This document shows, in pieces, positions 1-9,143 of a DNA stretch of 64,000 nucleotides. The position numbers were made by a program, and so were the translations under genes. Source of the stretch: Deltaproteobacteria bacterium IMCC39524. Lineage in GTDB: Bacteria > Desulfobacterota > Desulfuromonadia > Desulfuromonadales > BM103. The notes beneath the pieces were generated by a model. It was not told the DNA's origin, did not search any database, and was given only the letters and a program-made list of their open reading frames with translations. Location of the stretch: the NCBI GenBank assembly GCA_029667085.1, contig JARUHJ010000004.1, positions 428,526-492,525 of the forward strand, given 5' to 3'. How positions within the stretch are numbered: the first letter of the stretch is position 1; each line of letters starts with the position of its first letter.

Positions 1-1
1 G

Positions 2-781
2 GCGCTGGAACAGGTTGGCCTTGAGGCCTGGGCAGGCAGCATGCCGGACGAACTCTCCGGCGGCATGCAGCAGAGGGTCGGTCTGGCTCGCGGTCTGGCG
101 GTTGATCCTGACATTCTGCTGATGGACGAGGCTTTCTCAGCGCTTGACCCGCTGATCCGCACCGAAATGCAAGACGAGCTCCTCAAACTGCAAGCCAAGG
201 CGAAACGAACCATCGTCTTTATCTCCCATGACCTCGATGAAGCGATGCGAATCGGGGATCGGATCGCCATCATGGAAGGTGGCAGTGTGGTTCAGGTCGG
301 CACCCCTGAAGAAATTCTCCAGAACCCGGCCGATGATTACGTGCGCGCCTTCTTCCGTGGTGTTGATCCGACCAACATTCTTACTGCTGGAGACATCGCT
401 ACCGACACCCAGGTGACCATACCGATTACAGATGGCAAGAACCCACGTGCGGCGTTGCAAAGACTGATCAAAAATGACCGTGATTACGGCTATGTTGTTG
501 ATGCCAACCGCACCTTCAAGGGGGTCGTTTCATCTGACTCGCTGCGCGAGATGCTCGATCAGGAGGAACAACCTCACCTGATCCCTAACGCCTATCTTGA
601 CGAGGTTGTAACAGCACAAGCCACTGACTCGATGCAGGACATCCTGCCCAACGTAGCAAGCCATCCCTGGCCGTTACCCATTCTCGGAGAGAATGATAAG
701 TACCTGGGTGCAGTATCCAAGAATCTCTTCCTGCGCACTCTGCACCGCAGCGAACAGGAAACAACAGAAGTGACGGCCTGA
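2..781 (+). CDS. proV: Glycine betaine/proline ABC transporter ATP-binding subunit (5' end missing)
   Basis: ATPase of an osmoprotectant importer. The reading frame is open from base 2, so the N-terminus with the Walker A motif lies left of the window and 259 residues are visible. Seen: the ABC signature LSGGMQQR just after the start, Walker [13 protein letters not shown], the switch histidine in FISHDLDEA, and a C-terminal half of about 150 residues consistent with the paired CBS domains of ProV/OpuAA, which sense ionic strength in that family. The first ATG in the visible part (base 41) is internal, not the start. It is followed after 27 bases by proW and then proX, a standard proVWX order. 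Confidence 0.95.
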   Translation, partial: ALEQVGLEAWAGSMPDELSGGMQQRVGLARGLAVDPDILLMDEAFSALDPLIRTEMQDELLKLQAKAKRTIVFISHDLDEAMRIGDRIAIMEGGSVVQVGTPEEILQNPADDYVRAFFRGVDPTNILTAGDIATDTQVTIPITDGKNPRAALQRLIKNDRDYGYVVDANRTFKGVVSSDSLREMLDQEEQPHLIPNAYLDEVVTAQATDSMQDILPNVASHPWPLPILGENDKYLGAVSKNLFLRTLHRSEQETTEVTA

Positions 782-808
782 TAAACCCTACGGAGAAAAA
801 TAAGTCTA

Positions 809-1648
809 ATGCGAATTTTCAATTTTGATGAACAGCTGATACCGCTTGATGAATGGATCCAAACTGCCGTCGACTGGGTGGTGCTCAACTATCGGGACTT
901 TTTCCAGGTGATCAAAGTCCCTGTCGAGCTGAGTCTGGAAGGCCTGGAATGGCTTTTTGCGACACTTCCACCGTTCGTGGTAATCCTCCTCTTTGCCATT
1001 GCCGCCTGGCGTTATGCCGGGAAAAGGGTGACCGCTTTTACGGTTCTCTCTTTCTTGCTGGTTGGTTATCTCGGGCTCTGGGACGACACCATGACGACCC
1101 TGGCGATGGTGATCTGTTCGGTGGTGTTTTGCGCCATCGTCGGGATTCCCCTCGGTATCATGTCGGGTCGCAGCGATCGTTTTGAGATGTTCTTGCGCCC
1201 TTTCCTTGACGCCATGCAGACGACTCCGGCCTTTGTCTACCTGATTCCGGTGGTCATGCTCTTCAGCATTGGCACGGTCTCCGGCATCTTGGCAACGATC
1301 GTCTTTGCCCTGCCGCCGATCATTCGTCTGACCAGCCTCGGTATTCGCCAGGTTCATCCAGAGCTGGTTGAAGCAGCACTCGCTTTTGGTGCCACGTCCT
1401 GGCAGGTTTTACGCAAGGTCCAATTCCCTCTTGCCATGCCGTCGGTTATGGCGGGGCTGAACCAGACCATTATGATGGCACTCTCAATGGTTGTCATTGC
1501 GGCACTGATTGGTGCTGGTGGTCTTGGCAACCCCGTTGTGCAAGGCTTGAACACTCTGGAGATCGGCTTGGCCACCATCGGTGGTTTGTCGATTGTTCTC
1601 CTGGCGATGGTGCTTGACCGGATCACCCAGGGGATGTCCCACAAGTAA
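809..1648 (+). CDS. proW: Glycine betaine/proline ABC transporter permease
   Basis: Inner-membrane channel subunit of the proVWX importer, 279 residues. After an amphipathic N-terminal stretch of about 45 residues there are several hydrophobic helices. The cytoplasmic EAA loop that docks the ATPase is seen at about residues 190-215 (EAALAFGATSWQVL then FPLAMPS), followed by GAGGLGNPVVQGL, typical of this permease group. It lies between proV and proX in the same direction with short gaps, so it is almost certainly co-transcribed. Substrate is inferred from family and neighbours; choline or another betaine is possible. Confidence 0.95.
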   Translation: MRIFNFDEQLIPLDEWIQTAVDWVVLNYRDFFQVIKVPVELSLEGLEWLFATLPPFVVILLFAIAAWRYAGKRVTAFTVLSFLLVGYLGLWDDTMTTLAMVICSVVFCAIVGIPLGIMSGRSDRFEMFLRPFLDAMQTTPAFVYLIPVVMLFSIGTVSGILATIVFALPPIIRLTSLGIRQVHPELVEAALAFGATSWQVLRKVQFPLAMPSVMAGLNQTIMMALSMVVIAALIGAGGLGNPVVQGLNTLEIGLATIGGLSIVLLAMVLDRITQGMSHK

Positions 1649-1692
1649 CCTTTAAAGATCCATTAACCCATAATGTTAAAAAGGAGAAAAGC

Positions 1693-2712
1693 ATGAAACG
1701 TTTTTTATTCGTTCTACTGATGTTGGCTCTATCGATGCCAGCCTTAGCTGACCAGCAAGAGCCCGGCAAAGGCGTCAAAGTTCAACCTGCCCGCGCAACC
1801 TGGAATACAGGTTACTTCCAGGAAGCTCTGGTAAGTGCTGGCCTGAAAGAACTTGGCTACAATGTCAAAAAACCCAAAGAGCTGCAGAATCCTCTCTTCT
1901 ACCAATCCCTTGCCCTGGGCGATCTCGACTACTGGACCAACGGTTGGTTCCCCGTCCACGACGGTCAACTACCAAAGGATTTTTACGAGAAGGGTGAAAA
2001 AGTCGGCTACGTCGTCAAGGCTGGCGGACTGCAAGGCTACCTGGTCTCAAAAAGAGACGTAGAGAAATACAATATCCAATCCCTTGAAGACTTCAAACGT
2101 CCCGAAGTCAAAGAAGCTTTCGACGCCAATGGCGACGGCAAAGCTGACCTGACTGCCTGCCCGGCAGGTTGGGGCTGTGAAGGGACCATCGCTCATCATC
2201 TGGAAGTCTACGATCTTGAAGAACATATCAACCCGATCAAAGCGTCCTATTCCGCAAGTATGGCTGATGCTCTGGCCCGTTACAAAGCCGGCAAACCAGC
2301 CTTCTTTTACACCTGGGCCCCAAACTGGACAATTTTCAAGTTCAAGCCAGGTGAAGACGTGGTCTGGATGAACGTTCCTGAGATCAAGCCCACAGAAGCG
2401 CAAGAGCCAATGGTCGATCGCCTGACCGTGAGCGGTATTGAGGGCGCCGTCAGTGATCCGGTTAAACTCGGCTTCGTGGTTGCAGACATCCAGATTGTTG
2501 CCAACAAGGAATTTCTCGCTGCGAACCCTGCCGCTAAAGAGTTTTTCAAGGTCTTTACTCTACCCCTCGGTGATATCAACGAGCAGAACACCAAAATGCA
2601 GGAAGGTGAAAAATCACAAAAAGATATCAATCGACACGTCAAGGAGTGGATTGCCAAGAACCAGGAGAAGTGGGACGGCTGGCTCGCAGCGGCTCGCAAG
2701 GCAGCCATGTAG
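1693..2712 (+). CDS. proX: Glycine betaine/proline ABC transporter substrate-binding protein
   Basis: Periplasmic binding protein of the proVWX system, 339 residues. A Sec signal peptide is clear (MKRFLFVLLMLALSMPALA) with cleavage probably after ALA near residue 19; there is no lipobox, so the protein should be soluble. The start is supported by AAAAAGGAG seven bases upstream. The body has the OpuAC/ProX layout, including many aromatic residues (YWTNGWFPVHDG, FFYTWAPNW) of the kind that form the cation-pi box for trimethylammonium groups in this family. A strong hairpin terminator follows 26 bases after the stop codon, closing the operon. Confidence 0.95.
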   Translation: MKRFLFVLLMLALSMPALADQQEPGKGVKVQPARATWNTGYFQEALVSAGLKELGYNVKKPKELQNPLFYQSLALGDLDYWTNGWFPVHDGQLPKDFYEKGEKVGYVVKAGGLQGYLVSKRDVEKYNIQSLEDFKRPEVKEAFDANGDGKADLTACPAGWGCEGTIAHHLEVYDLEEHINPIKASYSASMADALARYKAGKPAFFYTWAPNWTIFKFKPGEDVVWMNVPEIKPTEAQEPMVDRLTVSGIEGAVSDPVKLGFVVADIQIVANKEFLAANPAAKEFFKVFTLPLGDINEQNTKMQEGEKSQKDINRHVKEWIAKNQEKWDGWLAAARKAAM

Positions 2713-2738
2713 GTCCGCCTGTAATAGCTTGACCATGA

Positions 2739-2770
2739 ACGGCCGGAGGATTGATTCCTCCGGCCGTTTT
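2739..2770 (+). terminator. Rho-independent terminator after proX
   Basis: Perfect 12-bp inverted repeat (ACGGCCGGAGGA / TCCTCCGGCCGT) with a 5-base loop, running into TTTT. It sits between proX and the marC-like gene and ends the proVWX transcript. Confidence 0.9.
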
Positions 2771-2860
2771 CCGTTCGAGCAGATTTCTGTGTGTTTAAAG
2801 ACAGAACCAATGATATGTAACAGTAGACAAATTCAACTCCCAGATTCGCAAAGGATAGTC

Positions 2861-3475
2861 ATGGATCCGTTTATAAAATCATTTCTGCTCCTGTTCATGT
2901 TGTTGAACCCGTTCCTGTTGATCATCTACCTGGTCGACTTGGTTCAGGAGATGGATTTTCATGCTTTCTTGAAAGTTCTTATTCGCGCCTCTTGTATCAG
3001 TTCTGCGGTGTTCATCACCTTTGCCCTGCTAGGGGATCTGATCTTCGAGAGGCTCCTGCAGGCCAACTTTGCATCTTTTCAAATTTTTGGTGGTATTGTC
3101 TTCCTGATGATCGGCCTGCAATTTGTGTTTAAAGGTCCGGATGCTATCAAAAACTTACGTGGCAAGCCTGAGCATATTGCCGGCGCTATTGCCATGCCCA
3201 TTATGATTGGCCCTGGAACCGTGAGCGCTTCGATTCTGGCCGGCAGAGAGCTGCCACAGGTTTGGGCCATCGCTTCAATCCTGCTCGCCATCGGTCTGGT
3301 TGTCGCCATCATGATAGGCCTGAAAAAGGTACACGATATCGTGCGGACCCGGAATGAACCATTAATCGAGCGTTACGTTGAGGTGGCCGGTCGCATTGTC
3401 GCCCTGGTCGTCGGAACCTATGCGATAGAGATGATCATGCAGGGCGCATCAGTCTGGGCACAGAAGCTATTCTAG
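2861..3475 (+). CDS. MarC/YhgN family integral membrane protein
   Basis: Inner-membrane protein of 204 residues with about six hydrophobic helices. The frame is open much further upstream, but the supported start is the ATG at 2861: AAGGA lies six bases before it, and the protein then opens directly with a membrane helix (FLLLFMLLNPFLLIIYLVDL). Seen features of the MarC family are the NPFLL motif in helix 1 and the IAMPIMIGPGTVSASI segment near residue 110. The family has no settled function; the old link to multiple antibiotic resistance was not upheld. It stands alone behind the proX terminator and is convergent with the DUF815 gene. Confidence 0.9.
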   Translation: MDPFIKSFLLLFMLLNPFLLIIYLVDLVQEMDFHAFLKVLIRASCISSAVFITFALLGDLIFERLLQANFASFQIFGGIVFLMIGLQFVFKGPDAIKNLRGKPEHIAGAIAMPIMIGPGTVSASILAGRELPQVWAIASILLAIGLVVAIMIGLKKVHDIVRTRNEPLIERYVEVAGRIVALVVGTYAIEMIMQGASVWAQKLF

Positions 3476-3554
3476 TCTCGTATGGGAGGCCTGAACGAAG
3501 CTGACCACTCGACACGGTAGGATTGTGCAACCTTCAAGAGAGGCGTTCGCTTGT

Positions 3555-4442
3555 TCAGTCCTCGTTATCCAGCATGTGTTGCCCAAGCCAGTGCCGCGCG
3601 AACTGTAGTGCGGTACGACCACAGCGCTTGCTCTTTTCGTGCGACCACTTGATTGCCGCCCGGGCCATTTCATCATTCCATTGCGGTTCGACCTGGTTCT
3701 CAAGGCAGAGCCGGGCGATGGTTTTCTGTACAATCTCCAGGTAAAGATCCTGCTTGAAAACGTAAAAAGAAAGCCAGAGGCCAAAGCGATCTGACAAGGA
3801 GATTTTCTCTTCGACCGCCTCACCGTGGTGAATTTCATTATGGACCATCTTGGCACCGAGATTGTCGGTATGGAACTCGGGAAGCAGGTGGCGGCGGTTG
3901 GAAGTCACGTAGATCAAGACGTTCTTTGGTGATGCGTAGACCGAGCCATCAAGGACACTTTTGAGAATCTTGTAGCCCGGGTCGTCGGGTTCGAAGGAGA
4001 GATCGTCACAGAGGATGATGTAGCGGTAAGGCAGTTTGCCGATCTGCGCGAAGATATCGGGCAGGTGATCAAGGTCGTGCTTGTCGACCTGAACAATCCG
4101 CAAACCTAATTCGGCATACTTGTTGAGCAGAGCCCGTACCACCGAGGACTTTCCGGTACCGCGCGAGCCCCAGAGCAAGACGTTGTTAGCAGGATAGCCT
4201 TTAAGAAACTGCCGGGTGTTCTTCTCCAGGACCTTTTTCTGACGATCAATACCGACCAGATCGTCAAGATCGGTTTCGTCTATGTCCTCAATCGCCTCAA
4301 GGTAGCCGGCAAAGGAGTGCCTTCGCTAGTTGGCCGCAGGGGTCTCTCTCCAGTCAATCGGTTCTATAGCCTTCGGCAGAAGTTGCTCCACCGAAGAAAG
4401 AACACGTTCCAACTGTTCAACAACTTCCGGCTTCAGGTTCAT
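3555..4442 (-). CDS. DUF815-family AAA+ ATPase interrupted by an in-frame TAG
   Basis: A P-loop ATPase (GSRGTGKSS Walker A; YIILCDDLSF Walker B) of the DUF815 family, whose role is unknown. The frame starts at an ATG (4442-4440) preceded by AGAGG, but codon 39 (4328-4326) is TAG, after which the same frame continues to 3555 with family-typical sequence (GYLEAIEDID, LVGIDRQKK, NTRQFLKGYPANN). Residues before the stop (about 38) also fit the family, where a tryptophan usually follows near this point, so TGG to TAG is the simplest change. No ATG, GTG or TTG occurs between the TAG and a TTG at 4178, which would give a protein lacking the linker before Walker A. It may be a pseudogene, a suppressed amber codon, or a sequencing error. 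Confidence 0.75.
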
Positions 4443-4474
4443 TTCTGGCCCTCTTCAGGAAATAAAAAAACAAG

Positions 4475-5968
4475 TTAAGATTGCTCAACATCAGTTGAGC
4501 TGTTGCTGCGGCCAATTGGCAGCAGCCGGCGCAAACGGTTCAACTGCCCCGACTCCTCATCCTCCTCGCGCAGCAGGTTGCGAACCCGCGATGCCGAGGC
4601 GATCTCCTTGCTGACGGCATAAGACTCAATGTTTTTCTCTATCTCTTTAAGTTGATAGAGATAGTTGACCATCAGGCCGCAGGATTCGCGCATCCCCTTG
4701 GCTGAGGTGTCACCCAGCCAGTTAAGCCTCTCGATACGGGCACCGTTGCCGAGGTGAAAGCGGGCAACGGGATCAACCGGGGCCTGGTCTTTTTCACGGA
4801 ACTCGTGAAGGTAACGTGCACAGAGGGAGAGTAAAGGTTCTTTCAGCAGGTCTGCAACCTCCGGGTTCTCCCACCATTGAGGAGCATTGAAAACAGCCTC
4901 CGGTTCAACGGCAACCTTGAGCAACCCGGCTGCCTCTTTCAGTGCCTGCAGGGCAGTCTCCTGCTCTGCTGTGCCCAGGGTCTGCTCGAAATAAGAGGCC
5001 AGCCAACCACGAAAGCCGGGGATGGGTGACAGGGTTGAAAAGGTTTTCAGGTTCGGCAGCTGCTGGCGCAGACTGGTGACAACCTGCTTGATCAGGAAGG
5101 GGCCGAAGCTGATCCCCTGCAACCCTTTCTGGGTGTTGGAGATCGAGTAGAAGATCGCAGTATTCGCTTCTTCTGCCATTGTTTCAGGGGCACTTTCATC
5201 AAGCAGCTCCTGCACGCTGGTGGCCAGGCCGTCAACCAGGGCGACCTCGATAAAGATCAGCGGTTCGTCGGACATGCCGGGGTGAAAGAAAGCGTAGCAA
5301 CGGCGATCAGACTCAAGGCGGTTGTGCAGGTCAGACCATGAATTGATGGCGTGCACTGCTTCATACGCCATGAGCTTTTCCAACAAAGCGGCTGGACTCT
5401 GCCAACTGATCCGTTGCACGCTCAGGAAACCAACATCGAACCAACTGGCCAAGAGGTATTTCAGTTCGCGATCAAGGACTGCCAGTTGTGGTTGAGAGGG
5501 GCGAAAAGAGAGAACGTCAGCTCGCAAATCGACCAGGAACTTGATCCCTTCGGGCAGGGCGTTAAACTGCGTCAGCAGCTGTTGCTGTGGCGAGATGAGC
5601 GCTTCACGCATGCGGCCGGCAACTTTCTGAAAGCTCTGGTCGTCAGCCGTTTCAAGGAGCTTTCGTGCCGTGGTCTTGACCACCTCACGGTCGACAGAAA
5701 AGTTGTCTACCAGCGTTGCAAGAAAATTCCTTCGCCCTGTTTCACTTAACGTCAGGTAGAGCTCTCCGAGTATGGCGGCACGCTGACGCGCCGAAACCTC
5801 GCCACCGCGGGCGTTCAGGCATTCCACCATGAGGTTTTTGACCCGCTCGGCGTCTGCCGAGGGCAAGTCACGATCAACCTTGGGGAGTCTGTTGAGATCT
5901 TCCGAACCGAGGATACCGCCCCAGGCGCGGCGAAGATGTTCCCAACCAAAGGAAAAACGGGAATTCAT
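4475..5968 (-). CDS. Malonyl-CoA decarboxylase family protein
   Basis: Expected to convert malonyl-CoA to acetyl-CoA and CO2. The ATG at 5968 is chosen over an upstream one at 6022 because AAGGAG lies seven bases before it and the family N-terminus starts there; this gives 497 residues. The N-terminal half is helical, and the C-terminal half carries the GNAT-like catalytic segment: FHPGMSDEPLIFIEVAL, YSISNTQKGLQGISFG, FSTLSPIPGF and ARFHLGNGARIERLNWLGD all match the conserved blocks of this enzyme. The C-terminus is rich in acidic residues. Oriented with the DUF815 and DUF445 genes, but with gaps of 32 and 148 bases, so co-transcription is uncertain. Confidence 0.9.
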   Translation of the reverse strand: MNSRFSFGWEHLRRAWGGILGSEDLNRLPKVDRDLPSADAERVKNLMVECLNARGGEVSARQRAAILGELYLTLSETGRRNFLATLVDNFSVDREVVKTTARKLLETADDQSFQKVAGRMREALISPQQQLLTQFNALPEGIKFLVDLRADVLSFRPSQPQLAVLDRELKYLLASWFDVGFLSVQRISWQSPAALLEKLMAYEAVHAINSWSDLHNRLESDRRCYAFFHPGMSDEPLIFIEVALVDGLATSVQELLDESAPETMAEEANTAIFYSISNTQKGLQGISFGPFLIKQVVTSLRQQLPNLKTFSTLSPIPGFRGWLASYFEQTLGTAEQETALQALKEAAGLLKVAVEPEAVFNAPQWWENPEVADLLKEPLLSLCARYLHEFREKDQAPVDPVARFHLGNGARIERLNWLGDTSAKGMRESCGLMVNYLYQLKEIEKNIESYAVSKEIASASRVRNLLREEDEESGQLNRLRRLLPIGRSNSSTDVEQS

Positions 5969-6116
5969 CAGGCATCTCCTTCTAGCTAATGAACGACCTC
6001 CCAGCTTAGTGCGAGGCCGCAATAAATTAACACAGGTATCAAACTTTCACCACAGAGAGAGAAGCTCACGGGTGATGAAATTGCTTTTAACGCTGAATAT
6101 ACTCACAGGTTCAGCA

Positions 6117-7712
6117 TCAGGCCATCCACAAAACAGCGAGGTTGATCAAGCCGATTAAAAAACCGAGCACGGCACCGAACAGGTTGATGTACTTGAACTG
6201 TTCCTTCATGACCCCCATCAGTAAATCTTCTACCTGCAGGATATCGAGTTGATTGACCTTTTCTTCCACCATGCGGGTCACGTTGAGGGTTTCGATCAGC
6301 GGTGGCACCTCTTTTTGCAAGACATCACCGACCTGGCGGTAAAGTCCGTCTTCAAGCTCTTCCAGGACATCGGCAGGCAAGCGTTCAGCCAACCGTCCCA
6401 GGGGCTTCTCAAAAATCCAGGCCTCGAGCTTCTCTTTGATTACGGTGTCAATCGCATTGGCCGCTTCAACGGAGCGGGCCAGTGCAAGGAGACGCTCAAC
6501 CAGGTCGTTTTGCACTTGTTCCATGCCGCCTTCGGGCAGGTTCTCATCGAGCAGGCTGCGAAAAGAACGGTCCTTGGTCCGGTGCAATCCTTTGTCGGCG
6601 AAACCAAGCAAAAGCTCAGTTGTGCGCCGACTCTGCACCGCTGCAACCGAGCGTTCGCTGAGATACCGCCTGGCTCCGGCAACTTTTTCGTAGGGAGCCT
6701 TTTCCAGGAAACGGCTGACGGGTTTGTCGAGGATCCCTTCAAGGCGCTCGCGAAGCATGCCAGCAACCTGTTGCTGGGTCTTTTCTTCGCGCAGCCAGTG
6801 CGAGAGCTCCTCCCCGGCTTTGTCGATGAACTCCGGGATGCGGTTGTAGATCTTGTCCAGGTCGACAAACCCGCTCAAGAGGCCGGCGAGACCGCCGAGA
6901 GAATCGAGAAAGGTGTCAATCCCCTGACGGGCACGTTCCACCAAGCGCTGTCGAAAATCGGGATCGTAGAGCATGCCACCGAAACGCTCCAGCAGAGGCG
7001 GCACTTCTTTTTCGAGCTGTTGGAGGAGGACCTCGACCAGATCCTTAGGCAGGAAGTCGCGCAGTGAACGCTCGCTCTGCAGCAGCCGTTCTAGGCGATC
7101 TTCGACAAAGCGCTCAACCGCCCCGGCAGTTGTGTCCGAGTGCAGGATCGTGGTCACGCGCGTGTCGAGGTGACTCTGCAATTTCTGATAACGCTCCGGG
7201 GTCAGGAAACTTTCCAGGTCGCGGGCCAAAAGGCGATCGCCTTTTTCCTGAATGAAGTTACGCACCTGAGCTTCGAAGGCATCGCTTGCCAGGTATTCAG
7301 TAATCGCTCCAACCGCTTTGACCCGCAGAGTCGAAACCAGCTCACGGAAACGGCGGTGGTAACTTTCCGGCACAAGGGTCTCGAGGGAGCCAAGCTCGCG
7401 AGAGAGAAAAGCTTGGAGCTTGTCATTGACGGCGCTCTTCAGTTCACGCCGAAAAGCGGGTTTTTCCAGCGTTAGGCGAACATCCTCGGCTGTCAGGAGG
7501 TGGGCGCCGACCATTTCACCCATGCGCTGCGCTAGTTCACCGCGCTTGGACGGGATAATCCCCGGGGTCAGCGGTATACGCACACCGAAAAGATGCCAGG
7601 GTCGCAAGGGACGAAAGAGCATGCGAATGGCGATGTAGTTGGTCACATAGCCGATCAGCGCGCCAAGCAGGGGCGGCACCAGCCAGGGCAACCAGGAAAT
7701 AGTTTCTAACAT
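6117..7712 (-). CDS. DUF445 family membrane protein
   Basis: Protein of 531 residues in the DUF445 (YheB/YjiN-like) family, function unknown. Both ends are membrane helices: an N-terminal segment (WLPWLVPPLLGALIGYVTNYIAIRMLFRP, about residues 8-35) with the conserved TNYIAIRMLF motif followed by PLTPGIIPSKR, and a C-terminal helix (GAVLGFLIGLINLAVLW). Between them lies a long charged, mostly helical region. This matches the family layout of two terminal anchors around a large soluble part. It is divergent from hslO, with 88 bases between the start codons that must hold both promoters. Confidence 0.85.
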   Translation of the reverse strand: MLETISWLPWLVPPLLGALIGYVTNYIAIRMLFRPLRPWHLFGVRIPLTPGIIPSKRGELAQRMGEMVGAHLLTAEDVRLTLEKPAFRRELKSAVNDKLQAFLSRELGSLETLVPESYHRRFRELVSTLRVKAVGAITEYLASDAFEAQVRNFIQEKGDRLLARDLESFLTPERYQKLQSHLDTRVTTILHSDTTAGAVERFVEDRLERLLQSERSLRDFLPKDLVEVLLQQLEKEVPPLLERFGGMLYDPDFRQRLVERARQGIDTFLDSLGGLAGLLSGFVDLDKIYNRIPEFIDKAGEELSHWLREEKTQQQVAGMLRERLEGILDKPVSRFLEKAPYEKVAGARRYLSERSVAAVQSRRTTELLLGFADKGLHRTKDRSFRSLLDENLPEGGMEQVQNDLVERLLALARSVEAANAIDTVIKEKLEAWIFEKPLGRLAERLPADVLEELEDGLYRQVGDVLQKEVPPLIETLNVTRMVEEKVNQLDILQVEDLLMGVMKEQFKYINLFGAVLGFLIGLINLAVLWMA

Positions 7713-7800
7713 ACTTTTCTCTCTATCGTTGTCATCACAAGCTTTACCGGCGCTTGGCTTTCAGCTAAGATTCCGGTCTTTACTTTAAGGAGTTGTTCTC

Positions 7801-8673
7801 ATGTCTGATCATATGATTCGTGTCTTGACTAACGATGGCGCCATCCGCGTCAGCGTCGCCTCAACCACCGCCCTAGTCGAGGAAGTCCGTCGTCGGCAGC
7901 AGACCGATCCGACCGCCAGCGTCGCTATCGGTCGCCTGGCTACGGCTGCAGCCTTAATGGGCAGCCTTCTCAAGGGCCAGCAACGGGTCGGCCTGACGAT
8001 CGAAGGCAACGGGCCTTTGCAAAGGTTGCAGGCTGAGACCAATGCTCATGGTCAGGTACGGGCAACCCTCAAGGTGGCATCGGCAGGCCTGCCGCCACGT
8101 GACGGGCGGTACGATGTCGCCGGAGCCGTCGGTCACGCCGGGTTTCTGCACGTCGTCAAGGACCTTGATATGAAAGAGCCTTACCGCGGCACGGTGCAAC
8201 TGGTCAGCAGTGAAATTGCAGAAGATTTGGCATACTATTTCACCACTTCGGAGCAGACACCGTCAAGTGTCGCCCTGGGCGTTGAACTGGGGCTGCACGC
8301 TGAAGTGGTCGCGGCCGGAGGGTTCCTGCTGCAATTAATGCCCGAAGCTGATGACAGCATGGCCGACCGTCTCTCCGAACGGCTCTCCAGGATGTCGCCA
8401 ACCACGACTATGCTCAGCCAGGGACTGATGCCTGAAGCGATCACAGCATGCATCCTTGAGGACTTCCCTTATCAGATCCTCGGCAGCACGGAGCTGACCT
8501 TTGCCTGCAGCTGTAGCCAACGGCAAACCATCAAACTGCTGCGCAGCCTCGGCGTCGAAGAACTGGACCGATTGATCGAGAAAGATAGCGAGGCCTCTGT
8601 GACTTGCGAATACTGCAAAGACGTCTACACCGTAAAAGCTGACACCTTGCAGGAAATCAGGGCGAGTCTTTGA
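7801..8673 (+). CDS. hslO: Hsp33 redox-regulated chaperone
   Basis: Cytoplasmic holdase chaperone switched on by oxidation, 290 residues, the usual length. The C-terminal zinc-binding redox switch is intact: CSC near residue 238 and CEYC near residue 271, i.e. the CxC...CxxC signature. The N-terminal substrate-binding domain shows the family block RLQAETNAHGQVRATL. The ATG has AAGGAG eight bases upstream. Its 3' end overlaps the convergent secreted-protein gene by 17 bases. The neighbourhood has other thiol/redox genes only far away, so regulation is not evident from context. Confidence 0.95.
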   Translation: MSDHMIRVLTNDGAIRVSVASTTALVEEVRRRQQTDPTASVAIGRLATAAALMGSLLKGQQRVGLTIEGNGPLQRLQAETNAHGQVRATLKVASAGLPPRDGRYDVAGAVGHAGFLHVVKDLDMKEPYRGTVQLVSSEIAEDLAYYFTTSEQTPSSVALGVELGLHAEVVAAGGFLLQLMPEADDSMADRLSERLSRMSPTTTMLSQGLMPEAITACILEDFPYQILGSTELTFACSCSQRQTIKLLRSLGVEELDRLIEKDSEASVTCEYCKDVYTVKADTLQEIRASL

Positions 8674-9133
8674 GCTCATCCAGGCGCAATTGGTGATGCC
8701 GAGAACCGCTCTGCCATGTCCAGCCAGAGGTATCGATCCCCTTGCGCAGGAAATATCTCTGCAAAAGTTCCTGCCGCTTGTCGCCCAGAGCTTGCGAGTC
8801 AAAGCCGGTTCCGGTCTCACTACCTACAGACACCTTCCAGGTATTTCGCGGTCTGCTGATCAGCCAGTCGGCGAGAACGTCAAGGCAGGCAAGGCCTTCC
8901 ATTTTCGGCAAGACAGCGCCTCTACGATAAATACTAGATGACTTGTAAACCACCTTCAGGGCATCACCCACATAACGCTGTCTGACTTCGGCACATGGCA
9001 GGTCTTGCGCTGAGAAGGCCGGAAGGTTTGAGGCAAAGGCCGCTCCTGAAGGGAGACCCTTCTGCTGCCCAGAAGCAAAAACAGATAACAACCCGGAAGA
9101 GATGATGATCAGCACCCAGCGCCGAAGATTCAC
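8657..9133 (-). CDS. Exported protein with an OmpA-like C-terminal half (hypothetical)
   Basis: 158 residues, not assigned with certainty. An N-terminal hydrophobic segment (WVLIIISSGLLSVFASG) looks like a signal peptide. The second half (about residues 90-145: LACLDVLADWLI, KVSVGSETGTG, LGDKRQELLQRYFLRKGID) follows the pattern of OmpA-like peptidoglycan-binding domains, in which a predicted strand is followed by a helix with conserved R and a Q-R pair, but it is short and divergent. It is first in a minus-strand order downstream of the Gx/NusG-II/ApbE genes, 10 bases after the Gx gene, so it may be the last gene of that operon. Confidence 0.6.
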   Translation of the reverse strand: MNLRRWVLIIISSGLLSVFASGQQKGLPSGAAFASNLPAFSAQDLPCAEVRQRYVGDALKVVYKSSSIYRRGAVLPKMEGLACLDVLADWLISRPRNTWKVSVGSETGTGFDSQALGDKRQELLQRYFLRKGIDTSGWTWQSGSRHHQLRLDELKDSP

Positions 9134-9143
9134 GTCATTATCC

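Noticed and set aside
4326..4328. Pyrrolysine at the DUF815 TAG.
   Set aside because: Pyrrolysine is known mainly in methylamine methyltransferases; nothing in the window supports it and the site normally holds tryptophan, so mutation or error is more likely.
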